DNA from: CAZNKU01 sp045545235
GTDB lineage: Bacteria > Bacillota > Clostridia > Monoglobales > Firm-18
Assembly: GCA_045545235.1 (NCBI GenBank)
Contig: JAZQAN010000002.1
Coordinates: 1-36,383 of the forward strand
Reading direction: 5' to 3'
Length of the DNA stretch: 36,383 bases
The position numbers and the translations under genes were made by a program. The stretch's first letter is position 1; the number at the start of each line of letters is the position of its first letter. The notes under the pieces were generated by a model, which saw only the letters and a list, made by a program, of their open reading frames with translations, was not told where the DNA came from and did not search any database. Shown here in pieces: positions 30,388 to 36,383 of this stretch.

Positions 30388-31989
30388 TTATTGTTTTCTG
30401 CGAGTGTAATCAGGCAACAATTTTGGAGATACAACAGATGTATCAATACCTGCATCAGCAATTTCTTTTTCAAACTTATCAACGTGTGAAAGTGAAAGCT
30501 TGCCAACCTTAACATTTTTAGCTTTAGCAGCAGCATTTTTACCTGCACTTCTACCAAATACGATAATGTCAAGAAGTGAGTTACCCATAAGTCTGTTTTT
30601 ACCATGAATTCCGCCAACAGCCTCACCTGCAACAAACAAGTTTTCAACGTTTGTTGTCATACAATCAGCTGTAATGTCAAGACCACCGTTCTGATAATGT
30701 AGTGTAGGATATACCAAAATAGGTTCCTTACGGATATCAATACCATACTTAGCGAACATTCTCCACATAGCAGGAATTCTCTTCATAATAGTACCTTCAC
30801 CGCCGATTTTTTCAATCATTGGTGTGTCAAGCCAAACACCCTTGCCATTTCCTGTTTCTACGCCGTTGTCTCTTTCAGAACATTCACGGATAATAGAAGC
30901 AGCAGAAACGTCACGAGTTTCAAGTGGATGCATAAATGCCTCACCATTTACATTTACAAGCTTTGCACCAAGTGAACGAACTTTTTCAGTAACAAGAGCA
31001 CCGAAAATCTGTTCAGGATAAGCAACACCTGTTGGGTGATACTGAAGTGTTTCAGCATACAAAAGTTTAGCACCTGCTCTGTAGCCCAATACAAGACCAT
31101 CAGCAGTTGCACCATAGTGGTTTGATGTAGGGAAGCCCTGATAGTGCATACGACCTGCACCACCTGTTGCAATAATAACTGTCTTTGCTTTAGCAACAAG
31201 AATTTCTTTAGTTTCCATATTCATAAGAACCGCACCTGATGCATTACCGTTTTCATCAAGAATAAGTTCAATTGCTGCAGTAAAATCTACAACAGGTATG
31301 TTACGGTTTAGAACTTCATCACGAAGAGTTCTCATAATTTCAGCACCTGAATAGTCTTTTGCAGCGTGCATTCTCTTTCTTGAAGTACCACCACCGTGAG
31401 TTGTTACCATTGTACCGTCTGCTTCTTTATCAAATTCAACACCAAGATTACTTAGCCACAAAATTGCTTCAGGAGCATCACAAACAAGCTTTGACAAAAG
31501 CTCTTTCTTAGCAGCAAAGTGACCGCCACCGAAAGCATCAATATAATGCTGAGCAGGTGAATCGTTTGGCTTATCAGCAGCCTGAATACCACCCTCAGCC
31601 ATCATTGTGTTGGCATCACCCATTCTTAGCTTTGTAACAATCATAACGTTTGCACCGGCTTCATGAGCTTCAATAGCTGCAGATGTACCTGCACCGCCGC
31701 CACCGATAATCAAAACATCTGTTTCGTAATCAGGATTTTCAAGGTCAATACTTTCAGCATCTATACGGCTGTGTGCCTGCAAAATTTCAGCAAGCTCTGT
31801 AGGAACCTTTTCACCTTTATTAGGACCAATTTTAAGTTCAGCAAATTCGTCCTTTTTGTAGTCCGGATGAAAAGCAGCAAGCAAATCTTCTTTCTGCTTT
31901 GCAGTCATACGATCCGGCTCTAAAGCGATATTTTTTTCTCTTGCTGCTTCAACTGCAGCAATTGATTTATGAAAATTTTCCGAATACAT
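30388..31989 (-). CDS. frdA: soluble fumarate reductase flavoprotein subunit (FrdA/TfrA-like)
   Basis: A 533-residue FAD enzyme of the FrdA/SdhA family reducing fumarate to succinate. FAD motif DVLIIGGGGAG (91-101). Active-site residues are all present: His318 in QYHPTG, Thr334-Glu335 in LVTEKVR, proton-donor Arg359 in ETRDVSA, His431 in LHYQNGG and Arg466 in HGKNRLMGNSL. The position of the covalent flavin His of membrane FrdA (SHT in E. coli) is Asn127 (DANTMMAEGG), so FAD is probably bound non-covalently, as in soluble fumarate reductases. About 85 residues precede the FAD motif, an unusual extension. L-aspartate oxidase is related, but the FrdB-type partner upstream argues against it. AAGGAGG precedes the ATG. 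Confidence 0.9.
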   Translation of the reverse strand: MYSENFHKSIAAVEAAREKNIALEPDRMTAKQKEDLLAAFHPDYKKDEFAELKIGPNKGEKVPTELAEILQAHSRIDAESIDLENPDYETDVLIIGGGGAGTSAAIEAHEAGANVMIVTKLRMGDANTMMAEGGIQAADKPNDSPAQHYIDAFGGGHFAAKKELLSKLVCDAPEAILWLSNLGVEFDKEADGTMVTTHGGGTSRKRMHAAKDYSGAEIMRTLRDEVLNRNIPVVDFTAAIELILDENGNASGAVLMNMETKEILVAKAKTVIIATGGAGRMHYQGFPTSNHYGATADGLVLGYRAGAKLLYAETLQYHPTGVAYPEQIFGALVTEKVRSLGAKLVNVNGEAFMHPLETRDVSAASIIRECSERDNGVETGNGKGVWLDTPMIEKIGGEGTIMKRIPAMWRMFAKYGIDIRKEPILVYPTLHYQNGGLDITADCMTTNVENLFVAGEAVGGIHGKNRLMGNSLLDIIVFGRSAGKNAAAKAKNVKVGKLSLSHVDKFEKEIADAGIDTSVVSPKLLPDYTRRKQ

Positions 31990-32002
31990 ATTCTTTTCCT
32001 CC

Positions 32003-32677
32003 TTACTTTTCTATTTCACGTGTGTTGTAAAGCTCTTTCATTTCTTCAAGTGGTTTATCCATAAGAGCTTCAATTAGTTCTTTAAAGTCACCGTCATTAA
32101 TTTCCTTTACACGGTCTTCAAGGTGACCGCATCCCGGAGCAAGATACTTACCGTTAATTCTTCTTGCAAGCATAGCAACCTGAGGATGTGAAATACCTGC
32201 AGGACATCTTGAAGAACATACACCACACATTACACAGTCAAAAGATTCTTCAGCACACTTTTCGAATTCACCGCGCTGAGCATATGCAATATACTGCATA
32301 ACGTTAAGTTCCTGAGTACAAGCTTTTGTACAGGCATTACAGCCGATACAAGCATAAATTTCAGGATAAAGCTGCATCATAACAGATTCATTTACAGGGA
32401 TATTTTCGATATCATAACCTTCTTTTACTAGTGGGAAGAAAGGAAGAGTTGCAATATACATATTGTCCTCAACCTTAGTCTGACAAGCAAGGCAAGCCTT
32501 AAGTTCCTTGTCACCCTTAATGCGGTAAATAGTAGCACAAGCACCGCAGAAACCGTTACGGCAACCGCAACCGCGAACCAACTGATAACCGGCATATTCC
32601 ATAGCGGTCATAATTGTTAAATTTTCAGGCACTTCATATTTTTTGCCGAAAAGAAATATATTAACTAATTTTTCCAT
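32003..32677 (-). CDS. frdB: fumarate reductase iron-sulfur subunit (FrdB/TfrB-like)
   Basis: A 224-residue electron-transfer subunit. An N-terminal ferredoxin-like 2Fe-2S domain has Cys39, Cys44, Cys47 and Cys62/65 (GCGCRNGFCGAC, CLAC). The C-terminal half has two complete 4Fe-4S motifs: CIGCNACTKAC (110-120) and CVMCGVCSSRC (148-158). Membrane FrdB has a 3Fe-4S cluster in its last site, near the quinone; here that site has all four Cys. TfrB of methanogens adds a CCG (HdrB-like) domain, which is missing here. No FrdC/FrdD membrane anchor is in the operon. It should pass electrons from the upstream Flox/Hdr proteins to FrdA, 13 nt downstream. Confidence 0.9.
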   Translation of the reverse strand: MEKLVNIFLFGKKYEVPENLTIMTAMEYAGYQLVRGCGCRNGFCGACATIYRIKGDKELKACLACQTKVEDNMYIATLPFFPLVKEGYDIENIPVNESVMMQLYPEIYACIGCNACTKACTQELNVMQYIAYAQRGEFEKCAEESFDCVMCGVCSSRCPAGISHPQVAMLARRINGKYLAPGCGHLEDRVKEINDGDFKELIEALMDKPLEEMKELYNTREIEK

Positions 32678-32689
32678 GTTACCTCTCCT

Positions 32690-33523
32690 TTAATACTCGC
32701 TCGGAAGTTCATCAAGCTCATCGCATCTGAATACCGGGCCGTCTTTGCACACATACTTGGAGCCAACGTTACACCTTCCGCATTTGCCAACTCCGCACTT
32801 CATTCTAAGTTCAAGTGTTGTGTAAATCTGAGTTTTATCAAAACCAAGTTCACAAAGTCCTTCAAGTGTAAACTTAATCATAATAGGAGGTCCGCAAAGA
32901 ACCGCTGTTTTGTTTGTATCAAAACCAAGTTCTTTTACATAGGTTGGAACAAAGCCAACGTGGCCATCCCATCCCTCCTGAGGATTATCAATAGTAAGGT
33001 GAACATTTACACCTGCATCTGTTGACCATTCTTCAATGATTTCCTTATAATCAAGCAAATCATCCTTACTTCTTGAACCGTAAACGATATCAATATCGCC
33101 GTAACGGTCACGATAATGTCTGCAATAGTTGATAACTGAACGAAGTGGTGCAAGACCAACACCGCCGGCTATAAACAACAAGTTCTTTCCTGCAAATACA
33201 TCATCAACAGGGAATGGGTTTCCGTAAGGTCCTCTTATTGTTACCTGCTGACCAACTTCAGCCTGATGCAACCATTCGGTTACGCAACCGCATTTTTTAA
33301 TTGAAAACTCCATAAATTCTTCATTTGTAGGAGAAGATGTAATAGAAAACATAGCCTCTCCAACACCGGGGATAGAAAGCATAGCACACTGACCGGGTCT
33401 GTGGGCAAACGCCTTTTTGCCATCAGGAGTCACAACTCTGAAAGTTTTAATATCAGGTGTGTCAATACGTACATCAGTTATAACACCAATTTGTGGAATT
33501 AAAGTTTCTTCTCTGTTATTCAC
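32690..33523 (-). CDS. FAD/NAD(P)-binding oxidoreductase with 2Fe-2S site (FloxA/AsrB/HydG-like)
   Basis: A 277-residue ferredoxin-NADP reductase-type protein. The FAD-binding region has HRPGQCAML (41-49) and FSITSSP (59-65), the nucleotide region AGGVGLAPLRS (119-129) and CGPPIM (210-215), and the C-terminus binds a 2Fe-2S cluster through Cys243, Cys248, Cys251 and Cys259. This build is shared by AsrB, the sulfhydrogenase gamma subunit and FloxA, which oxidise NAD(P)H. The GTG start overlaps the previous stop by 4 nt (GTGA). In this operon it is the likely entry point for NADH electrons. PyrK was considered and rejected because pyrD is absent and the next genes are Fe-S partners. Confidence 0.87.
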   Translation of the reverse strand: MNNREETLIPQIGVITDVRIDTPDIKTFRVVTPDGKKAFAHRPGQCAMLSIPGVGEAMFSITSSPTNEEFMEFSIKKCGCVTEWLHQAEVGQQVTIRGPYGNPFPVDDVFAGKNLLFIAGGVGLAPLRSVINYCRHYRDRYGDIDIVYGSRSKDDLLDYKEIIEEWSTDAGVNVHLTIDNPQEGWDGHVGFVPTYVKELGFDTNKTAVLCGPPIMIKFTLEGLCELGFDKTQIYTTLELRMKCGVGKCGRCNVGSKYVCKDGPVFRCDELDELPSEY

Positions 33524-34545
33524 GCATCAGCACCTCCGATTTTTTTCATTACTTTAACGATATTCATAGAAATAGGACATTTTGAAATACATCTTCCGCA
33601 ACCAACGCAACTGAATAGTCCGTCGTTGTTTTCAGGATAGTACACAAGCTTGTGCATAAATCTCTGGCGGAAGCGTTCTTTCTGTGAAAGTCTGTTATTT
33701 CCGTGAGCCATCTTTGTAAAGTTAGAGTACATACAAGAATCCCAACATCTGAATCTTATAACGCCATTGCCTGTGTTGAAGTCCTTAATGTCATAGCACT
33801 GACATGTAGGGCACACAAAAGTACAGGTACCGCAACCAAGACAACTTCCTGATAATTCATCCCATGCAGGATTATTGAAAAACTCATTTGTTTTTCCACC
33901 GCCAAAAGCATCTGTCTTAAGGTCTTTAAGCGGCAACTTATTCATAATGGCAGAAATTTTTTCCTTCTGTTCATTAACAACTGTTTCATCACATTCTTCA
34001 GTGAAAGCTGAAATTTTTTCCAAAAGAGCCTCACCCTTTGGAGTGTTGGCTTTAAAATAAATTTCATTTTCAGTCTTCCATGTTGTAACATCGCCTTCAG
34101 GAGCTTCAGGAGAAATTCCGAAAGTTTTACAAAAACAAGTTTCTGCAGGCTTTGCACAAGCAGTAGACACAATAACACCTTTTTCACGTCTTGAAGCATA
34201 GTAACTGTCAACAGGCTCTGAAAGGAAAACTCTGTCTAAAACTTCAAAGCTTCTTACGTCACAAGCACGAACGCCAAAGATAACAAAATCTTCTGTTTCA
34301 CTTCTTGTGTCAATAACTTCAATATTTTTTCCTTCTGTTTTGAATTCCATAAGGTTTTCCATTTGTGGGAAGAAGAAATCCTTAGGACTTCTTACAGTAT
34401 TAAGTGCATTACTCCATTCAATACCCTTTTCCCACTGTTTGTAAGCCGCACTGCCGTCTTTATCTTCAGCAGGAACATAAAGCTTTGCAGATTTTGTAAT
34501 TTCTTCAAAAACAGAATATATTTTATCAAGAGAACATTTAAGCAT
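33520..34545 (-). CDS. 4Fe-4S dicluster protein (FloxB/AsrA/sulfhydrogenase beta-like)
   Basis: A 341-residue iron-sulfur protein. The N-terminal domain carries the family signature GVRACDVRSFEVLDRVF (about 91-107) and DSYYASRREKG. Two 4Fe-4S motifs follow: CLGCGTCTFVCPTCQC (235-250) and CVGCGRCISKC (313-323). AsrA and the sulfhydrogenase beta subunit have the same layout and pass electrons from the partner flavoprotein. Start: ATG at 34545 is 7 nt from AGGAGGG; it overlaps the previous gene by 8 nt. FloxA and FloxB are normally paired, as here. Confidence 0.85.
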   Translation of the reverse strand: MLKCSLDKIYSVFEEITKSAKLYVPAEDKDGSAAYKQWEKGIEWSNALNTVRSPKDFFFPQMENLMEFKTEGKNIEVIDTRSETEDFVIFGVRACDVRSFEVLDRVFLSEPVDSYYASRREKGVIVSTACAKPAETCFCKTFGISPEAPEGDVTTWKTENEIYFKANTPKGEALLEKISAFTEECDETVVNEQKEKISAIMNKLPLKDLKTDAFGGGKTNEFFNNPAWDELSGSCLGCGTCTFVCPTCQCYDIKDFNTGNGVIRFRCWDSCMYSNFTKMAHGNNRLSQKERFRQRFMHKLVYYPENNDGLFSCVGCGRCISKCPISMNIVKVMKKIGGADA

Positions 34546-35509
34546 CAGTATCCCTCCTGTCAAACACTTCACCGGGTTCTATATCATCGGTAGTGTAATT
34601 TACAAGCGGTGCTCTTAAACCAACTTCGGCACCCGCCTGATATTCACCGTAAAATTCATTAATATCCTTAATAAATTTACGGTTTAAAAGATGAAGAGGA
34701 ATATTCTGAGGACAAACTCTTGAACATTCACCGCAGTCAGTACAACGGCCTGCTACGTGGAATGCTCTTATAATATGGAACATTTTTTCCTCGAAACTGT
34801 CAGAAATAGCTTTGTTTTCAACGCCTGATTCAGGGTTGTCAAATACGCATTTCTCACAAGTACAAGCAGGACATATATCACGGCACGCATTACATCTGAT
34901 ACAACGAGAAAGTTCATTCTGCCAGAATGCAAATCTTTCGTCGGGACTCATATTTTCTAGCATTTCAACCTCGTCAAAACGCTTTGAGTCGATAACATCG
35001 CCGTTTTCACCCATAAGCTCGTCATAAGCAACGCATTTTTTACTCTTACAAACTACGCATCGTTCTAAAAGTACGTCTTTTGCATCAATAGCCTTTTCAC
35101 CGTCATAGATAGTGTCTACAACGATTTTACCGTCTGCAAATGATATAGAACTGATGCCGTCGCCTGTTATTTTCTTTACTTTATCAATATCCGCCATACC
35201 TTCGCAAGGGATACCAACCGCATAAACATTCTCGCGGTTAAATCTGTGCTCAGTAAGTAGCTGATTGAAGCTGTATGTGTCGCAAGGTTTTAGAAATACA
35301 AGCACCTTGCCTTCTTTTTTAGTTTCGGCTACAAGGTAATTTGAGAAGTTTGCACCGCAAAAATCGTTATATACAAAATCCTTTTCAAGTGATGCTACGT
35401 CTCCGAACACAAAAGGTGTTACGTCGTAGTCAAATTCACCTGTTTTCCAGCCAAGCACACGATTAACTGTGCCGTTTTGGAGTAATTCTGACGCTTTTTT
35501 AATAAGCAT
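34538..35509 (-). CDS. multi-cluster Fe-S protein of a Flox/Hdr complex (FloxC-like)
   Basis: A 323-residue protein with an N-terminal domain similar to its downstream neighbour (VLVFLKPCDTYSFNQLLTEH) and PCEG, then Cys-rich groups: CVVCKSKKC (151-159), CIRCNACRDICPACTCEKC (203-221) and CTDCGECSRVC (256-266). The latter two give two 4Fe-4S clusters, and extra Cys may hold another. It resembles the F420-hydrogenase/AsrA-type family and likely wires electrons between MvhD/HdrA and FloxB. I assign FloxC by position and layout only. Its 5' ribosome site is weak, so translation may depend on coupling with the gene before it, 8 nt upstream. Confidence 0.75.
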   Translation of the reverse strand: MLIKKASELLQNGTVNRVLGWKTGEFDYDVTPFVFGDVASLEKDFVYNDFCGANFSNYLVAETKKEGKVLVFLKPCDTYSFNQLLTEHRFNRENVYAVGIPCEGMADIDKVKKITGDGISSISFADGKIVVDTIYDGEKAIDAKDVLLERCVVCKSKKCVAYDELMGENGDVIDSKRFDEVEMLENMSPDERFAFWQNELSRCIRCNACRDICPACTCEKCVFDNPESGVENKAISDSFEEKMFHIIRAFHVAGRCTDCGECSRVCPQNIPLHLLNRKFIKDINEFYGEYQAGAEVGLRAPLVNYTTDDIEPGEVFDRRDTDA

Positions 35510-35517
35510 TTCTCTGT

Positions 35518-35955
35518 TTATCTTTTGGATCTCAAATCCACCAATCTCTTGTTTTCGCCAAGTGCGGTAACTGCCTCTGTGAACTCATTCATAGTAGTAG
35601 CAAATTTCGCACCCTCTGCCGCAGATACCCATTCAACTCTTACTCTTTCCTTTTCTATGCCAAGGAAGTTAAGCATTGAGAACAGAAGCGACATTCTTCT
35701 TCTTGTAAAGTAGTTACCCGATGTGTAGTGACAGTCACCAGGGTGGCAACCGCAAAGGATTACACCGTCTGCACCCTTCTGGAATGCACGAAGGATAAAC
35801 ATAGGGTTTACTCTGCAAGAACAAGGCACCTTTATTATTTTTACATTTTCAGGATATGCCAAACGGTTGTTACCCGCAAGGTCAGCTCCTGCATATGAAC
35901 ACCAGTTGCAGCAGAATGCTACAATAAGTGGTTTGAATTCTCCGTTTATTTGCAT
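35518..35955 (-). CDS. mvhD: MvhD/FlpD-like electron-transfer protein
   Basis: A 145-residue protein of the MvhD/FlpD family. Conserved cysteines are Cys15, Cys16, Cys19 (FCCNWCSYAGADLAG), Cys45, Cys47 (VPCSCRV) and Cys68, Cys70, Cys75 (CGCHPGDCHYTSGN), which hold a 2Fe-2S cluster in known complexes. MvhD links HdrA to hydrogenase, formate dehydrogenase or Flox modules. The ATG overlaps the HdrA stop region by 10 nt, so it is coupled to hdrA. With the downstream NADH-type subunit, it most likely bridges NADH oxidation to HdrA. Confidence 0.93.
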   Translation of the reverse strand: MQINGEFKPLIVAFCCNWCSYAGADLAGNNRLAYPENVKIIKVPCSCRVNPMFILRAFQKGADGVILCGCHPGDCHYTSGNYFTRRRMSLLFSMLNFLGIEKERVRVEWVSAAEGAKFATTMNEFTEAVTALGENKRLVDLRSKR

Positions 35956-36383
35956 ATAGCATCCACCTCCGCCATAATCTGTTTATTGGCAAAGCCTTTT
36001 AAGTCCATAGCACCTGAAGGACAAGCAACTGTACATGCACCACAGCCCTGACATACCGCCTCGTTAACTGAAGCTACTCTTCTTATAGCAGTAGTTCTGT
36101 CTGGCATACGGAACTCTTTGTCCGAATAAGTGATAGCGCCGTAAGGACATACCTTTTCACAAGACGAACATCCGTTACACATCATCTCATTTGCACCAGC
36201 TACGCAAGGGTTACCTGTAAGCTTATCTTTTGCAAGAAGGCCTATAACCTTTGCAGCCGCCGCACTCGCCTGAGATACTGTTTCAGGGATATCCTTAGGT
36301 CCCTGACAAGCACCTGATAAGAATACACCCGCTGTTGGGCTTTCTACAGGACGAAGCTTTGGATGTGCCTCTGTGAAGAAATC
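35946..36383 (-). CDS. hdrA: HdrA-type bifurcating flavoprotein, C-terminal part (truncated by window edge)
   Basis: The frame is open to the window edge, so this is the last 145 residues of a larger protein. The final part of the FAD domain is recognisable: HPKLRPVESPTAGVFLSGAC followed by QGPKDIPETVSQASAAAAKV. Two 4Fe-4S motifs then follow, CNGCSSCEKVCP and CQGCGACTVACP. This is typical of HdrA, the flavin-based electron-bifurcating subunit that binds ferredoxin-linked clusters. It lies immediately before MvhD. Whether a full HdrA with its N-terminal domain exists, and whether HdrB/HdrC lie further upstream, cannot be seen. Confidence 0.9.
   Translation of the reverse strand, partial: DFFTEAHPKLRPVESPTAGVFLSGACQGPKDIPETVSQASAAAAKVIGLLAKDKLTGNPCVAGANEMMCNGCSSCEKVCPYGAITYSDKEFRMPDRTTAIRRVASVNEAVCQGCGACTVACPSGAMDLKGFANKQIMAEVDAICK

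Noticed and set aside
30388..31989. FrdA as L-aspartate oxidase (NadB) because nadE lies nearby
   Set aside because: nadA and nadC are absent, nadE has its own promoter and is separated by a terminator, and the flavoprotein is directly preceded by an FrdB-type iron-sulfur subunit. The families are related, so the alternative is not fully excluded.
32690..33523. The FAD/2Fe-2S reductase as PyrK of pyrimidine synthesis
   Set aside because: It has the PyrK-like fold, but no pyrD is nearby and it overlaps a FloxB/AsrA-type gene.

Overview
The window looks like a chromosomal segment of a strictly anaerobic, low-GC, probably spore-forming Firmicute (class Clostridia; an Oscillospirales- or Lachnospirales-like gut or rumen lineage is my guess). 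Reasons: AT-rich DNA, strong AGGAGG-type ribosome sites, a SpoIVFB-type intramembrane protease, the paired TIGR03960/TIGR03936 genes, TagO/MnaA wall-polymer enzymes, and a large Hdr/Flox-type flavin and iron-sulfur operon with no quinone-linked subunit. I saw no tRNA, rRNA, CRISPR array, prophage or transposase, and no gene-free stretch over 300 bases.

Layout. 187-5146 (minus): operon trpS, tagO, mnaA, a C_GCAxxG_C_C protein, a Nudix hydrolase and nagB, joining tryptophan charging to amino-sugar and wall-polymer precursor steps. gltX is divergent at 5279-6724, and its -35 box overlaps that of trpS. 6773-9608 (minus): a truncated SpoIVFA-like protein, SpoIVFB, a DD-carboxypeptidase-like protein that has lost its catalytic motifs, and a 47-residue cysteine-rich membrane miniprotein. 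9768-14133 (plus): B12/radical-SAM protein, its DUF2344 partner, bactofilin, RuvB, MscL. 14410-18807 (minus): a serine hydrolase, then proBAC. 18933-19925 (plus): a metallophosphoesterase. 19963-26788 (minus): M20 amidohydrolase, DUF1653 protein, carbohydrate-esterase-like hydrolase, GH16 glycosidase, heparinase II/III-like lyase and a YitT membrane protein, a small carbohydrate-degrading cluster whose enzymes all lack signal peptides. 26895-28927: a YgjV-like protein (plus), then hemolysin III-like protein and NAD synthetase (minus).

29065-36383 (minus) is the most interesting part. It is one tight operon, cut by the window edge: HdrA (C-terminus only), MvhD/FlpD, two multi-cluster iron-sulfur proteins, an NAD(P)H/FAD reductase (this set resembles Flox), then a soluble fumarate reductase pair (iron-sulfur and flavoprotein subunits) and a transporter of the aspartate:alanine exchanger family, which includes succinate exporters. 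HdrB and HdrC, the usual disulfide-reducing end of such complexes, are not seen, and FrdAB sits in their place. The simplest reading is a soluble, possibly electron-bifurcating NADH:fumarate reductase linked to ferredoxin, with its own C4-dicarboxylate exporter.

Other structure: a 102-bp imperfectly palindromic repeat in two inverted copies (7-108 and 14139-14240, 98/102 identical), each placed after a stop codon in the sense direction; a multi-hairpin intergenic element at 8321-8465; several clear sigma-A promoters, some divergent and overlapping; and a 27-bp palindrome over the promoter of the lyase gene.
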